From positions 372,001 to 436,000 of the forward strand of contig NZ_JAFLNE010000004.1 in assembly GCF_017313225.1 (NCBI RefSeq): a DNA stretch of 64,000 bases, written 5' to 3'. The notes under the pieces were generated by a model, which saw only the letters and a list, made by a program, of their open reading frames with translations, had not been told where the DNA came from and searched no databases. Origin of the DNA: Allomuricauda sp. CAU 1633. GTDB lineage: Bacteria > Bacteroidota > Bacteroidia > Flavobacteriales > Flavobacteriaceae. Within the stretch, counting starts at the first letter, position 1; each line of letters begins with the position of its first letter. Positions 8,304 through 17,664 of this stretch are shown here, in pieces. A program made the position numbers and the translations under genes.

Positions 8304-9995
8304 TTACCGAATCAATTTTTTATACTTGATACGCTTGGGCATGATATCTGTTCCCAAGCGTTTCTTTTTGTTCTCTTCATAATCGGAGAACGAACCTTCA
8401 AAGAAATAGACCTGCGAATCCCCTTCAAACGCCAAGATGTGTGTACAAATCCTATCCAAGAACCATCTGTCGTGGGAAATAATAACCGCACAGCCCGCAA
8501 AGTTTTCCAAACCTTCTTCCAAAGCACGTAGCGTATTTACATCCAAATCGTTGGTTGGCTCATCCAGCAACAGTACGTTTCCTTCTTCTTTTAAGGTCAT
8601 GGCCAAATGAAGTCGGTTACGCTCCCCACCTGAAAGCATACTTACCTTCTTGTTTTGTTCGCTTCCTGAGAAATTGAATCGACTTAGATAGGCTCGGGAA
8701 TTCACTTGCTTCCCTCCCATCATTACCAATTCCTGTCCGTCACTAAAGTTTTCCCAAATTGATTTTTCTGGGTTGATATTGGAGTGACTTTGGTCCACGT
8801 AGGCCAATTTTGCCGTATCCCCAACAACAAATTCTCCTTTGTCCGGGGTTTCCTCGCCCATGATCATTCGGAAAATGGTGGTCTTACCCGCTCCATTGGG
8901 ACCAATGATTCCCACTATTCCCGCTTGCGGCAAGTTGAAGTTTAACTCTTCATATAGCAATTTATCACCATATGCTTTGCTTACCCCTTTTGCTTCAATG
9001 ACATTGGTACCCAGTCTAGGTCCATTGGGAATGTATATCTCCAACTTTTCCTCCAATTGTTTTTGGTCTTGACTGAGCAGCTTATCGTAATTCTTTAAAC
9101 GGGCCTTTTGCTTGGTCTGTCTTCCTTTTGCACCTTGACGAACCCATTCCAACTCTCGCTCCAAGGTTTTTTGGCGTTTGGAAGCTTGTTTGCTTTCTTG
9201 GGCCAAACGTTTGGCTTTCTGATCTAACCAGCTGGAATAATTGCCTTTCCATGGAATACCTTCTCCCCTATCCAACTCCAAAATCCATCCTGCAACGTTG
9301 TCCAAGAAATAACGGTCGTGCGTTACGGCAATCACCGTTCCTTTGTATTGCGCCAAATGATGTTCCAACCAATGCACGGATTCTGCGTCCAAGTGGTTGG
9401 TAGGCTCATCCAACAATAACACATCGGGTTCTTGCAAGAGCAATCGACATAAAGCCACTCTTCGGCGTTCTCCTCCAGATAACACTGCAATTTTCTTGTC
9501 AGACTCTGGAGTACGAAGCGCATCCATCGCGATTTCCAATTTCGTATCCAGTTCCCAAGCATTGGACGCATCAACTTGATCTTGAAGGGCTGCTTGTTTG
9601 TCCATCAACTTTTGCATCTTGTCCGCATCCTCATAGACCTCGGGCAGACCGAACATATCGTTGATTTTATTGTATTCATCCAAAATGGCCACGGTTTCGG
9701 CAACACCTTCGCGCACCACTTCCATTACCGTCTTGTTTTCGTCCAATTGGGGTTCCTGCTCCAAGTAACCGACAGTGTAGCCCGGGGAAAACACCACATC
9801 ACCTTGGTAGTTCTTATCAACACCCGAAATGATTTTTAACAAAGTAGATTTACCAGAGCCATTGAGACCCAAAATCCCAATTTTGGCGCCGTAAAAGAAG
9901 CTTAAATAAATGTTTTTGAGTACAGGGGTGTTGGCCGTTTTAAAGGTCTTGGTAACCCCAGACATTGAAAAAATGACTTTTTTATCGTCTGACAT
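8304..9995 (-). CDS. ettA: Energy-dependent translational throttle protein EttA (ABC-F ATPase)
   Basis: EttA binds the ribosomal E site and gates entry into the elongation cycle according to the ATP/ADP ratio. The 563-residue protein has two ABC cassettes in tandem and no membrane segment, as in the ABC-F family. The first has Walker A GLNGSGKS at 43-50, signature LSGGERRRVAL and Walker B LLLDEPTNHLD; the second has GPNGAGKTT, LSGGERNRLHL and LLLDEPTNDLD. The charged linker helix between them (KQASKRQKTLERELEWVRQGAKGRQTK) is the P-site tRNA interaction motif. The arm subdomain in the first cassette and the length fit EttA better than Uup or the antibiotic-resistance ABC-Fs. Confidence 0.95.
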   Translation of the reverse strand: MSDDKKVIFSMSGVTKTFKTANTPVLKNIYLSFFYGAKIGILGLNGSGKSTLLKIISGVDKNYQGDVVFSPGYTVGYLEQEPQLDENKTVMEVVREGVAETVAILDEYNKINDMFGLPEVYEDADKMQKLMDKQAALQDQVDASNAWELDTKLEIAMDALRTPESDKKIAVLSGGERRRVALCRLLLQEPDVLLLDEPTNHLDAESVHWLEHHLAQYKGTVIAVTHDRYFLDNVAGWILELDRGEGIPWKGNYSSWLDQKAKRLAQESKQASKRQKTLERELEWVRQGAKGRQTKQKARLKNYDKLLSQDQKQLEEKLEIYIPNGPRLGTNVIEAKGVSKAYGDKLLYEELNFNLPQAGIVGIIGPNGAGKTTIFRMIMGEETPDKGEFVVGDTAKLAYVDQSHSNINPEKSIWENFSDGQELVMMGGKQVNSRAYLSRFNFSGSEQNKKVSMLSGGERNRLHLAMTLKEEGNVLLLDEPTNDLDVNTLRALEEGLENFAGCAVIISHDRWFLDRICTHILAFEGDSQVYFFEGSFSDYEENKKKRLGTDIMPKRIKYKKLIR

Positions 9996-10028
9996 GTAGT
10001 TGTTCTTTAAATTGAAAAAAGGAGGAAT

Positions 10029-10211
10029 CTAAACCCGACCCTTGAGCGCATTGAATACCCAGGCCACAGCAAAAAATCCGATGCCTACCGCACCAAAACC
10101 GTAACCTGCAACCTCGTCATATTTGAAAGCCCCAAGAGCTATCATACCTATTCCTACAAAAATCATGATCCATGTAGCCCAAGCGAGCACTGTGTTTTTG
10201 TTCATTCCCAT
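10029..10211 (-). CDS. Small two-helix membrane protein, CAL67264-like
   Basis: This 60-residue protein consists almost entirely of two hydrophobic helices (about 7-26 and 35-55) separated by a short polar turn KYDEVAGYG, ending in FNALKGRV. It resembles a short conserved flavobacterial family named after the Gramella locus CAL67264; I recognise it by pattern only. It starts with MGMNKN, so the second Met (10205) is an alternative start. It lies upstream of ettA on the same strand with a 33-bp gap and could be cotranscribed. Function is unknown. Confidence 0.75.
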   Translation of the reverse strand: MGMNKNTVLAWATWIMIFVGIGMIALGAFKYDEVAGYGFGAVGIGFFAVAWVFNALKGRV

Positions 10212-10279
10212 ATATAGCGTTCAGAAGAGCCTCAAATATCGTAAAAAATGGAATAATCCAAAGGTTTGAGCACGGTTTA

Positions 10280-11260
10280 TCACTCAAAAGGAAAGGTTAT
10301 TCCGCATTTTTCACGAATTGTGTTCAACAATTCCGCCAAATCCAAGCTATTTTGATGGGACCAAAGGTCACTTTCCAACTTTTTGGCCTTCAAACACTGA
10401 TGCACTTCCTCAATTTCATACACAAAACCATTTCCTTGGCGGGGTAGTTCAAATTCTTGGATTTCACCCTCTTTTTCCAATCTACAGCCATCAGCTTCAT
10501 GCCATCTAGGATGGATGAAAATTTCACCTTTGCTTCCTGAAATTTCTGCCTCCATTTTAGACTTACTGGTCAATCCACTATATAAAATCGCTTGTGCATT
10601 TTGGTAATGGAATAACATGGACGTTTGCAACTCAGTCCCATTTTCATGAAAATTTGATTTGGCCATAATCTCTTTCGGCATTCCCAAAATCAAATACGCC
10701 AAAAAGATAGGGTAGATTCCTATATCAAGCAGTGAACCAGAAGCCAAATTTGGATTCAACAATCTGGAGTCCAAACCTCTGTCCAAAGCGTAAAAGGCAA
10801 AATCAGCATGAAGATAACCGACTTTACCTATGGTTCCATCGTCCACCATCTTCTTTGCTTTTTGTACCGAAGGATTGAATCGGGACCAAAGCCCCTCCAT
10901 CATAAATACTTTATTCGCTTTGGCAGCAGCCACAATTTCCTCCACTTCTGTTTTACTTACACCCAACGGTTTTTCGCAAAGCACATGCTTACCCGATTCT
11001 ATAGCTTGAATGGCCAAATCCTTATGAAAATTATGTGGCGTGGCCACATAGACAATATCCACTGTATCTGAATTGAAAAGCTCCTCGTAACTACCAAAAA
11101 CGTTTGGAATATTAAATTTATCCGCGAACAGTTGCGCTCTTTCCAAATTTCTGGAAGCGACCCCAGCTACTTCCGCATCTGGCACCAATTTTAAATCTTC
11201 GGTAAAATCTGTGGCAATTTTTCCAGGGCCCACGATGCCCCATTTAATTTTTGTGTCCAT
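10280..11260 (-). CDS. Gfo/Idh/MocA family NAD(P)-dependent oxidoreductase
   Basis: The 326-residue protein has the Rossmann dinucleotide-binding start WGIVGPGKIATDF and the family motif CEKPLG near residue 95, in which the Lys is catalytic. The C-terminal alpha/beta domain follows, with GSLLDIGIYPI, where the Asp and His/Tyr positions shape the sugar-binding site. Members oxidise or reduce sugars, inositols or dihydrodiols (trans-1,2-dihydrobenzene-1,2-diol dehydrogenase-like proteins share this pattern). The substrate is not predictable because the neighbours are housekeeping genes. It diverges from the carboxyltransferase gene, whose leader overlaps its promoter. Confidence 0.88.
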   Translation of the reverse strand: MDTKIKWGIVGPGKIATDFTEDLKLVPDAEVAGVASRNLERAQLFADKFNIPNVFGSYEELFNSDTVDIVYVATPHNFHKDLAIQAIESGKHVLCEKPLGVSKTEVEEIVAAAKANKVFMMEGLWSRFNPSVQKAKKMVDDGTIGKVGYLHADFAFYALDRGLDSRLLNPNLASGSLLDIGIYPIFLAYLILGMPKEIMAKSNFHENGTELQTSMLFHYQNAQAILYSGLTSKSKMEAEISGSKGEIFIHPRWHEADGCRLEKEGEIQEFELPRQGNGFVYEIEEVHQCLKAKKLESDLWSHQNSLDLAELLNTIREKCGITFPFE

Positions 11261-11267
11261 ATTACCT

Positions 11268-11275
11268 CAAAAGTA
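11268..11275 (-). promoter_or_regulatory. Probable -7 promoter element of the Gfo/Idh/MocA gene
   Basis: On the minus strand the bases read TACTTTTG, a match to TAnnTTTG, eight bases before the ATG at 11260, so the transcript would be nearly leaderless. No convincing -33 TTTG is seen. Confidence 0.4.
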
Positions 11276-11325
11276 ATGATTATAACTCCTTATCTTTAAC
11301 CGATAGCAAGAAATTGATAGTGCCT

Positions 11326-12954
11326 ATGGATATCGACTTCAACAAAAATGAAGACCATAACAAATTAATGCTCTCCGAACTTCGGAAAAGACTCGCCGCA
11401 GTAAAGCTGGGCGGAGGCAAAAAACGCATTGAAAAACATCACGAAAAGGGTAAAATGACCGCTAGAGAGCGCATTGATTATCTGTTGGATGCCAAATCGC
11501 CCTCAATTGAGATTGGTGCATTCGCAGGCGATGGCATGTACGAGGAACATGGAGGTTGCCCCTCCGGAGGTGTTGTGGTAAAAGTTGGCTATGTGAAGGG
11601 AAAGCAATGTGTGGTTGTCGCTAACGATGCTACCGTAAAAGCTGGGGCTTGGTTTCCCATCACCGGAAAAAAGAATCTAAGGGCCCAAGAAATTTGCATC
11701 GAAAACAGACTTCCCATCATTTATTTGGTGGACAGTGCTGGGGTGTATTTGCCCATGCAGGATGAGATTTTCCCAGACAAGGAGCATTTTGGACGTATTT
11801 TCAGGAACAATGCCGTTATGAGCAGTATGGGCATCACCCAAATTGCTGCGGTTATGGGAAGTTGTGTGGCAGGAGGCGCCTATTTGCCCATTATGAGCGA
11901 TGAAGCCCTGATCGTGGACAAAACTGGAAGCATATTTTTGGCAGGAAGCTATTTGGTGAAAGCGGCCATTGGTGAAAACATTGACAATGAAACTTTAGGT
12001 GGGGCCACCACCCATTCCGAAATTAGTGGAGTAACGGATTACAAAGCCAAGGACGACAAGGATGCGCTGGATAAAATCAAGAATATTGTTGATAAGATAG
12101 GGGATTTTGATAAAGCAGGTTTCAATCGAACTGAGCCAAAAACTCCATCAGAAAATCCAGAAGATATTTATGGAATTCTACCTGCTTCACGGAGTGACCA
12201 ATACAACATGTTGGAAATCATAAAACGACTTGTAGATGATTCTGAATTTGAGCAATACAAGGAAGGCTACGGTAAAACCATTTTAACGGGCTACGCCCGA
12301 ATTGATGGTTGGGCCGTGGGGATTGTGGCCAATCAGCGGAAGGTAGTCAAAACTAAAAACGGGGAAATGCAATTTGGCGGGGTTATTTATTCTGATTCTG
12401 CAGACAAAGCCACCCGATTTATTGCCAATTGCAACCAAAAGAAGATTCCGTTGGTGTTCCTACAAGATGTTACTGGTTTTATGGTGGGTAGTAAAAGTGA
12501 GCATGGTGGTATTATTAAAGATGGTGCCAAAATGGTGAACGCAGTAGCCAATTCCGTTGTGCCCAAGTTTACCATTGTTATTGGAAACAGTTATGGTGCC
12601 GGAAATTATGCCATGTGCGGCAAGGCCTATGACCCTAGATTGATTGTGGCCTGGCCGAGTGCTGAACTCGCAGTGATGAGTGGGAATTCAGCAGCCAAGG
12701 TTTTGCTACAGATTGAAAAAGCTTCTCTGGAAAAAAGTGGAAAACCAGTTGATGAAGAGAAAGAAAAAGAGCTTTACGATAAAATCAAACAGCGGTACGA
12801 CGACCAAATATCTCCTTACTACGCTGCAGCACACCTTTGGACCGATGCCATCATAGACCCTTTAGATACCCGAAAATGGATTTCTATGGGGATTGAAGCG
12901 GCCAATCATGCACCAATTGAGAAAAAATTCAATATGGGAGTGCTACAGGTGTAA
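11326..12954 (+). CDS. Acyl-CoA carboxylase carboxyltransferase (beta) subunit
   Basis: The start is set at ATG 11326, giving 542 residues (MDIDFNKNEDHNKLM); the frame is open further upstream but would overlap the divergent gene. The protein is the carboxyltransferase component that moves CO2 from biotin to an acyl-CoA such as propionyl-CoA or 3-methylcrotonyl-CoA. It carries the two crotonase-like halves: the N-terminal half with MTARERIDYLLD and MGSCVAGGAYLPIMSDE, the C-terminal half with FLQDVTGFMVGS and GNSYGAGNYAMCGKAYDPR, both with oxyanion-hole glycines. The AYLPIMSDE motif favours methylcrotonyl-CoA-type or related subunits. No biotin carboxylase or biotin carrier gene is in the window. 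It converges with the VWA gene with no gap. Confidence 0.9.
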   Translation: MDIDFNKNEDHNKLMLSELRKRLAAVKLGGGKKRIEKHHEKGKMTARERIDYLLDAKSPSIEIGAFAGDGMYEEHGGCPSGGVVVKVGYVKGKQCVVVANDATVKAGAWFPITGKKNLRAQEICIENRLPIIYLVDSAGVYLPMQDEIFPDKEHFGRIFRNNAVMSSMGITQIAAVMGSCVAGGAYLPIMSDEALIVDKTGSIFLAGSYLVKAAIGENIDNETLGGATTHSEISGVTDYKAKDDKDALDKIKNIVDKIGDFDKAGFNRTEPKTPSENPEDIYGILPASRSDQYNMLEIIKRLVDDSEFEQYKEGYGKTILTGYARIDGWAVGIVANQRKVVKTKNGEMQFGGVIYSDSADKATRFIANCNQKKIPLVFLQDVTGFMVGSKSEHGGIIKDGAKMVNAVANSVVPKFTIVIGNSYGAGNYAMCGKAYDPRLIVAWPSAELAVMSGNSAAKVLLQIEKASLEKSGKPVDEEKEKELYDKIKQRYDDQISPYYAAAHLWTDAIIDPLDTRKWISMGIEAANHAPIEKKFNMGVLQV

Positions 12955-15120
12955 TTAATCTACGGTGAACCGGGCCAATTGCTGTTCGTCTCCATTTTCC
13001 TGAAGTCGTATTATAAATTCCTCGCTTCTTTGATTGGGTTTCCCAAAATTGTATTGTACGGTACATTTTAAAAATGTGGCTGCTTCATTTTTTGGGGTTC
13101 TGTTCCCCAAATAGGTGGCATTTAATATCCATTCGCCTTTGGTTTCAGCACCCACAATTTCAAACTGTTCGCTGGAGTTTCCATTCTGGAGTTCTTCCAA
13201 AATCCGTTTTCGGTCACCAATTTCCGTATGTTCCCAAGTGAAGAATCGTTTCTGAGGATTCACAAATTGAACGGAAAATTCGGCATCCGGAACGCTCCAA
13301 TCCAAGATTAATCTGGCATTATAGGTTACATTGTTCCGATATTTGGCATCCACTTTATCAATATCCAACTTCCCCTTGTTTTGATTCAACATATTTCGAA
13401 TCTCTGTTCCTACCATCTTTTCCATAGGAGAAAAATTTAATTCGAGATTGGCATCCCCACTGACCATACCGTTCAACATGTTGAGGGATTCTTGCAGATT
13501 TCCAACGTTTTTTTGGGCCAAGGCAACATCAAAATAGGATTGGATTTTATTGGGAAAGAATTCCAGCATTTTATCGGCTGCGAATACAGCCATTGCATGA
13601 TTTTCCTGTTCAGTACATTTTAAAAATAGGGCACGTAATGCTTCATAAGGGGGATTTTCAACTTCAAGAACATTGGATAATATCCGCTCCGCCAAATCAG
13701 GACTTGAACCCAAAAAGAAATTAGAAACATCTAAAAAATATTCGGGAGCATTCCAATATCTTTCCCTTTGATTCAAATAAATATCATAGGCTTCCCTAAT
13801 ACTTTTCCCATTTTTCAATTCCTTTAGGTAAGGTGTGACCAACGTTTTATTGTTCACCTTAATTTTATCTTCATAAATATTGTCTCTTAAACGGGCCATG
13901 TCTGGTTTTCCACCCGATTCCTTGGCGTAGGTTGCCGTTTTTGAAGTAATCAGAAGAACTCCATTAACACCAAGGCTGCCGTATTTGTTTGTGGCGGCCA
14001 ATCCTTTTAAAACGGTAATTTCCGCAATGTTTTCTGGGTTGATGAAATCTGAACTAAAGACCGTGCCGCTTGCAGAATCAGACTGCCGTAATGGAACACC
14101 ATCAATTACAATCAATCCATACACATTACCCAACAAGGTCATTCGTGGCCGCATGGTCACTTGGCTCAAATCTTCATTTTGTCCCAGGTTCACCCCAGAA
14201 AATTTACCTTGAATCGCCATGTCTGGGGTTGTGGCCGCATCAGAAATATCATCACTTGAAATGGATTGGACCGCATAGCCCACTTTATCCTTGTTTTCCT
14301 CGCCATAACCCGTTGTAATGGTCTCTTCAGGTTCACCTATCGTTTCACTCACTACCACTTCCTGAAGTTGAATTCCTTGGTCTTCCAATGAAAAATTAAG
14401 CGTGTTATTTTCTCCCAACACCTGCTTTTCCAATTTATTTCCATAAGCAACGACCAATGTATCCCCTACCCTTCCGTCTATTGAAAAACCACCTGTTACA
14501 TTAGATTTAACGCGGTTACTTTCATTGCCCTGAACATAAATATCAGCACCTTGCAGACCTGCTGTGCCGCTATAAATAGTCCCAGAATATTGGTTAGTAT
14601 TGTCAAATGGGGCGTCTGAATCCTTCTTTTCATTAAAATCCACCAAGTTTCCATTGTTCACAATGGACAGCAGGTTAAGGCTGGCTTTATCAAAACTCTT
14701 GTTGCTATTGATGATATAGAGTTCACCGTTAAAATTGGGGGTGCCGCTGCCCAAATTTTGTTTTCCATCGGTAAAAAACAAAACTTCTCCTGTATCCACA
14801 TAACTACTGAGTGATTCATAAGAAGTAGCTCCATCATAAGTTAATGCTTGAAGTTCTTTTTTAATGGAAGACCAGTCACCTGAAGTTACTTGATGGGTAT
14901 CTTTAGAGAGAACCCGGTCACTGAAAGTCACCAAACTCACCTGGGCATTCTGGACTGTTTTAAAGTAGGCGTCCAAAAAATAAAAATCCTTTTCAATATC
15001 CCGATTTTGCATGGAGAGGGAAGCATCCCAACAAATAGAGACATTTTTGTATTCTTGTGCATTGCTGCTGAATCCTATCAGAAAACAAATCAGAATGATT
15101 TTCCAGTTAGTTAATTTCAT
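12955..15120 (-). CDS. Exported VWA plus TonB-plug protein without a beta-barrel
   Basis: The 721-residue protein has an unusual architecture. A signal peptide (1-22, ending SSNAQ) is followed by a von Willebrand factor A domain (about 26-160) with a complete metal site: DASLS at 32-36, Thr99 in DGATS and Asp118 in FFTDG. Next comes a carboxypeptidase-like regulatory repeat (about 176-245, YSGTIYSGTAGLQGADIYVQG), then a SusC-type plug (about 250-400) with QLQEVVVSE like a TonB box, MAIQGKFSGVNL, VIDGVPL and ITVLKGLAATNKYGSLGVNGVLLITSK. Instead of a barrel it continues with a helical, TPR-like part (about 410-580) and a beta-rich end. It is therefore probably periplasmic or surface-anchored. 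Function is unknown; related large proteins occur in flavobacteria. Confidence 0.85.
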   Translation of the reverse strand: MKLTNWKIILICFLIGFSSNAQEYKNVSICWDASLSMQNRDIEKDFYFLDAYFKTVQNAQVSLVTFSDRVLSKDTHQVTSGDWSSIKKELQALTYDGATSYESLSSYVDTGEVLFFTDGKQNLGSGTPNFNGELYIINSNKSFDKASLNLLSIVNNGNLVDFNEKKDSDAPFDNTNQYSGTIYSGTAGLQGADIYVQGNESNRVKSNVTGGFSIDGRVGDTLVVAYGNKLEKQVLGENNTLNFSLEDQGIQLQEVVVSETIGEPEETITTGYGEENKDKVGYAVQSISSDDISDAATTPDMAIQGKFSGVNLGQNEDLSQVTMRPRMTLLGNVYGLIVIDGVPLRQSDSASGTVFSSDFINPENIAEITVLKGLAATNKYGSLGVNGVLLITSKTATYAKESGGKPDMARLRDNIYEDKIKVNNKTLVTPYLKELKNGKSIREAYDIYLNQRERYWNAPEYFLDVSNFFLGSSPDLAERILSNVLEVENPPYEALRALFLKCTEQENHAMAVFAADKMLEFFPNKIQSYFDVALAQKNVGNLQESLNMLNGMVSGDANLELNFSPMEKMVGTEIRNMLNQNKGKLDIDKVDAKYRNNVTYNARLILDWSVPDAEFSVQFVNPQKRFFTWEHTEIGDRKRILEELQNGNSSEQFEIVGAETKGEWILNATYLGNRTPKNEAATFLKCTVQYNFGKPNQRSEEFIIRLQENGDEQQLARFTVD

Positions 15121-15211
15121 TTCTCAATATGTTTAGCATTCTCTGGGGCTAATGTAAAAGTATCGCTCGGTCAACAATTGTATAAAATAGACGCTGCTGG
15201 AATACTGTCCA

Positions 15212-16558
15212 TCAATATCCTTGCTGCGGTTTTACTCTTGGAATCAAAAACAATTCTGTTTGTCGCCCATTCACATACCGAAAACCATCTTCACCGAAAA
15301 ATCCCGCTTCTTCCAGCATAATCCGAATATCTCGGTTCCATTCCGGGATGTTCACCGTGGCATTCAGTTCAATGGCATAACAGGTGTTGGGGTTTAGAGG
15401 GTAATTGTCCCCATCATCCTTCTCTATACCGCCTTGGGAATCCCACATGCCAATAGTGGTCCCAGCGGAGTGTCCGTACATTCCCAAAGGATGGGTATAA
15501 ATGGCAGGTTGTAAGCCCGCATCCTTGGCATCCTGCAATGATTTGGCCAAAATGTCATTTCCAACCCTTCCTTGGACCATGTTCGTGGTCAAGAAATCTT
15601 GAACCCGGTTACCATCATATAGCGCATTCACCAAAAATGAAGGGGCTTCGGTCTCTTCTGGTTTTAGTACATACGCAAGTTCTTGACAGTCCGTGTTGAG
15701 ACGGAGATACGTAATTCCGAAATCGCAATGTAACAAATCGCCCGGCATGATCACCAAATCATCGGGTCTTCCTGAAAAGGAATACAGATGACTTACCAAT
15801 TCTTCACTAGCGCGTTGGATGTCCACCGTAGGATGAAACCATGTTTCCAATCCCAAATCGGTAACTTTTTGCCGCATCCACCATTCTACCTCAGTGGTGG
15901 TTGTGATGCCCGGAGTTATGACCTTTTCAGAAAAGGCTTCGGCGATTATATCATGGGTAATATCCACGAGTTGGTCAAAAATCACCATCTCCCTTTCAGT
16001 TCGGGTTTCAATCCAACGTACCGCCAATTGTTCCGCTGACATTACTTTAGACTGGTGTTTTTTGGGAAGGTTGGACATGAATTCATCGTAATCCGTCTTA
16101 TCCAGACCATCGGTTATGTTATGATCTTTTGAAAAATTAAGGGCTATTTTCTGTGGATTCCGTTCTTCAATAAGCTGTATTAAACGCTTCCACTGGTCAG
16201 GTTCCTTTTCCTTATCCCAAGCGGAAACTATGCTCTTGCCAATATTATATCGAGCTACCGCCAATTTATCTATGGTATTTTTTTCGGTATTTCGATAAAA
16301 AAGGAGTATGGTTCGTCTTCGGGCATTCAACCAAGTGGCCGGAAGCATAGTGCGTAGCACAGGGTCCTCATTATATTCTCTTGAGATGAGTATCCACATA
16401 TCAATCCCCGTATCATCCATAAGTTTTGGGAGTAAGACATTGAACCGTTCTTCCAGAATCTCATCCACTACCCGGGCACGTTCCACTTCGGGAAGGATTT
16501 GTTGGGAATGGGCAAGAAAAATAGTAAGGAATGTAAATAATAGCGTTAGTTGTTTCAT
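15212..16558 (-). CDS. Exported M24 family metallopeptidase (Xaa-Pro aminopeptidase-like)
   Basis: The 448-residue protein has a signal peptide (MKQLTLLFTFLTIFLAHSQ) and the two-domain layout of aminopeptidase P/prolidase: a creatinase-like N-terminal domain (about 25-180) and the pita-bread catalytic domain (about 190-445). The five metal ligands can be followed: Asp in LLHCDFG, Asp in NTDCQE, His in YGHSAG, Glu in AIELNA and Glu in MLEEAG. Such enzymes remove an N-terminal residue before proline, here in the periplasm. It starts 32 bp after menE ends and may be read through from the menC-CPBP-menE transcript, although the functions are unrelated. Confidence 0.9.
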   Translation of the reverse strand: MKQLTLLFTFLTIFLAHSQQILPEVERARVVDEILEERFNVLLPKLMDDTGIDMWILISREYNEDPVLRTMLPATWLNARRRTILLFYRNTEKNTIDKLAVARYNIGKSIVSAWDKEKEPDQWKRLIQLIEERNPQKIALNFSKDHNITDGLDKTDYDEFMSNLPKKHQSKVMSAEQLAVRWIETRTEREMVIFDQLVDITHDIIAEAFSEKVITPGITTTTEVEWWMRQKVTDLGLETWFHPTVDIQRASEELVSHLYSFSGRPDDLVIMPGDLLHCDFGITYLRLNTDCQELAYVLKPEETEAPSFLVNALYDGNRVQDFLTTNMVQGRVGNDILAKSLQDAKDAGLQPAIYTHPLGMYGHSAGTTIGMWDSQGGIEKDDGDNYPLNPNTCYAIELNATVNIPEWNRDIRIMLEEAGFFGEDGFRYVNGRQTELFLIPRVKPQQGY

Positions 16559-16590
16559 GTAGTTTGATTTATCCTCTCAAAATACAAAAC

Positions 16591-17664
16591 TTAACGTATT
16601 TGCTCCATTATTTTTTTACGATGGATTTTGCCAGTTTTGGTTTCAATGAACGGTTTTAGGGCCACTACTTTTTTGGGTACTTCATATTTGTGAAGACCTT
16701 TTACTTTTTTGATTTTTGAGAGTAGTACTTCCGAGTCAACCTGGGATTCTTCTATCACCAAAACCAATTGTTGTCCCAAAACCGCATCAGGAAGTCCCGC
16801 TACAAAAAAACGGGAGTTGATAATGGACGATAGTTTTTTCTCTATTTGCTCAGGAATCAGTTTAACGCCTCCAGAGTTGATGATGGAATCATAACGCCCC
16901 AGCCACTTAAACTGATTTTCACCGGCGAGTTCCACCACATCATTGGTCACAATTTGATCATTCAAAACCTTGGGAGCATTAATCACTAGACAGTCCCTCG
17001 CATCCACAGAAATGGTAACATTGGGCAGGGTTTCAAAATAATCGATTGAACCATCTCCCATTCTTTTTACGGCAATATGGGTGATGGTCTCCGTCATCCC
17101 ATAGGTTTCATAACATTGAGTGGGTAGGTTTTTCAGTTTGCTCCGTAAAGTGATATCCACTGGTGCACCACCAATAATCACTATTTTGATTCTATCCAAA
17201 TGCTCCAAGGAACTTTGAACTTGCAGGGGAACCATTGCCACAAAATCGTAGGCCTTCTCATTAGTTGACAATGGGGTCGATGAGGGCTCCACATAATCCA
17301 ATTGCAAACCGAGTACCATAGCCCGAACCAACATCATTTTTCCTGCGATTCCCGAACAAGGAAGGCACAATAAAGCAGTATGATTAGGTGCTAGACCAAA
17401 ATAGGCTCCAGTAGCCTTGGCCGAATTGACCATGTGCTCTTTTAGCAATGCAATTTTTTTGGGTTTCCCTGTGGAGCCTGAAGTAAAAACCTCCAAAGTG
17501 GGTTTTTCAGAAGTCCAATCCAATATAAAATCACCTAGGGAGAGCTCAAAAGGGTCTCCTTCCTTGACCAAGCTATAGCCAATCTCCTTAAGGTCTTCCA
17601 AATGATACGAAGTGCCGTTGAGCTTAAACTGGGGATGTATGTTATGCCAGATTGGATTCTCCAT
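16591..17664 (-). CDS. menE: o-Succinylbenzoate-CoA ligase (MenE)
   Basis: MenE activates o-succinylbenzoate with ATP and CoA in menaquinone synthesis. The 357-residue protein is a compact AMP-forming ligase with the P-loop EVFTSGSTGKPKK, the A5 motif CYETYGMTETITH and the A8/A10 lysine region KTGKIHRKK near the end. Compact size and the position beside menC make MenE more likely than another acyl-CoA synthetase. The start is taken at ATG 17664; a TTG five codons upstream (17679) lies behind a purine-rich AAGGAAGAA and is an alternative. Either start overlaps the end of the CPBP gene, so the two are translationally coupled. Confidence 0.9.
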   Translation of the reverse strand: MENPIWHNIHPQFKLNGTSYHLEDLKEIGYSLVKEGDPFELSLGDFILDWTSEKPTLEVFTSGSTGKPKKIALLKEHMVNSAKATGAYFGLAPNHTALLCLPCSGIAGKMMLVRAMVLGLQLDYVEPSSTPLSTNEKAYDFVAMVPLQVQSSLEHLDRIKIVIIGGAPVDITLRSKLKNLPTQCYETYGMTETITHIAVKRMGDGSIDYFETLPNVTISVDARDCLVINAPKVLNDQIVTNDVVELAGENQFKWLGRYDSIINSGGVKLIPEQIEKKLSSIINSRFFVAGLPDAVLGQQLVLVIEESQVDSEVLLSKIKKVKGLHKYEVPKKVVALKPFIETKTGKIHRKKIMEQIR

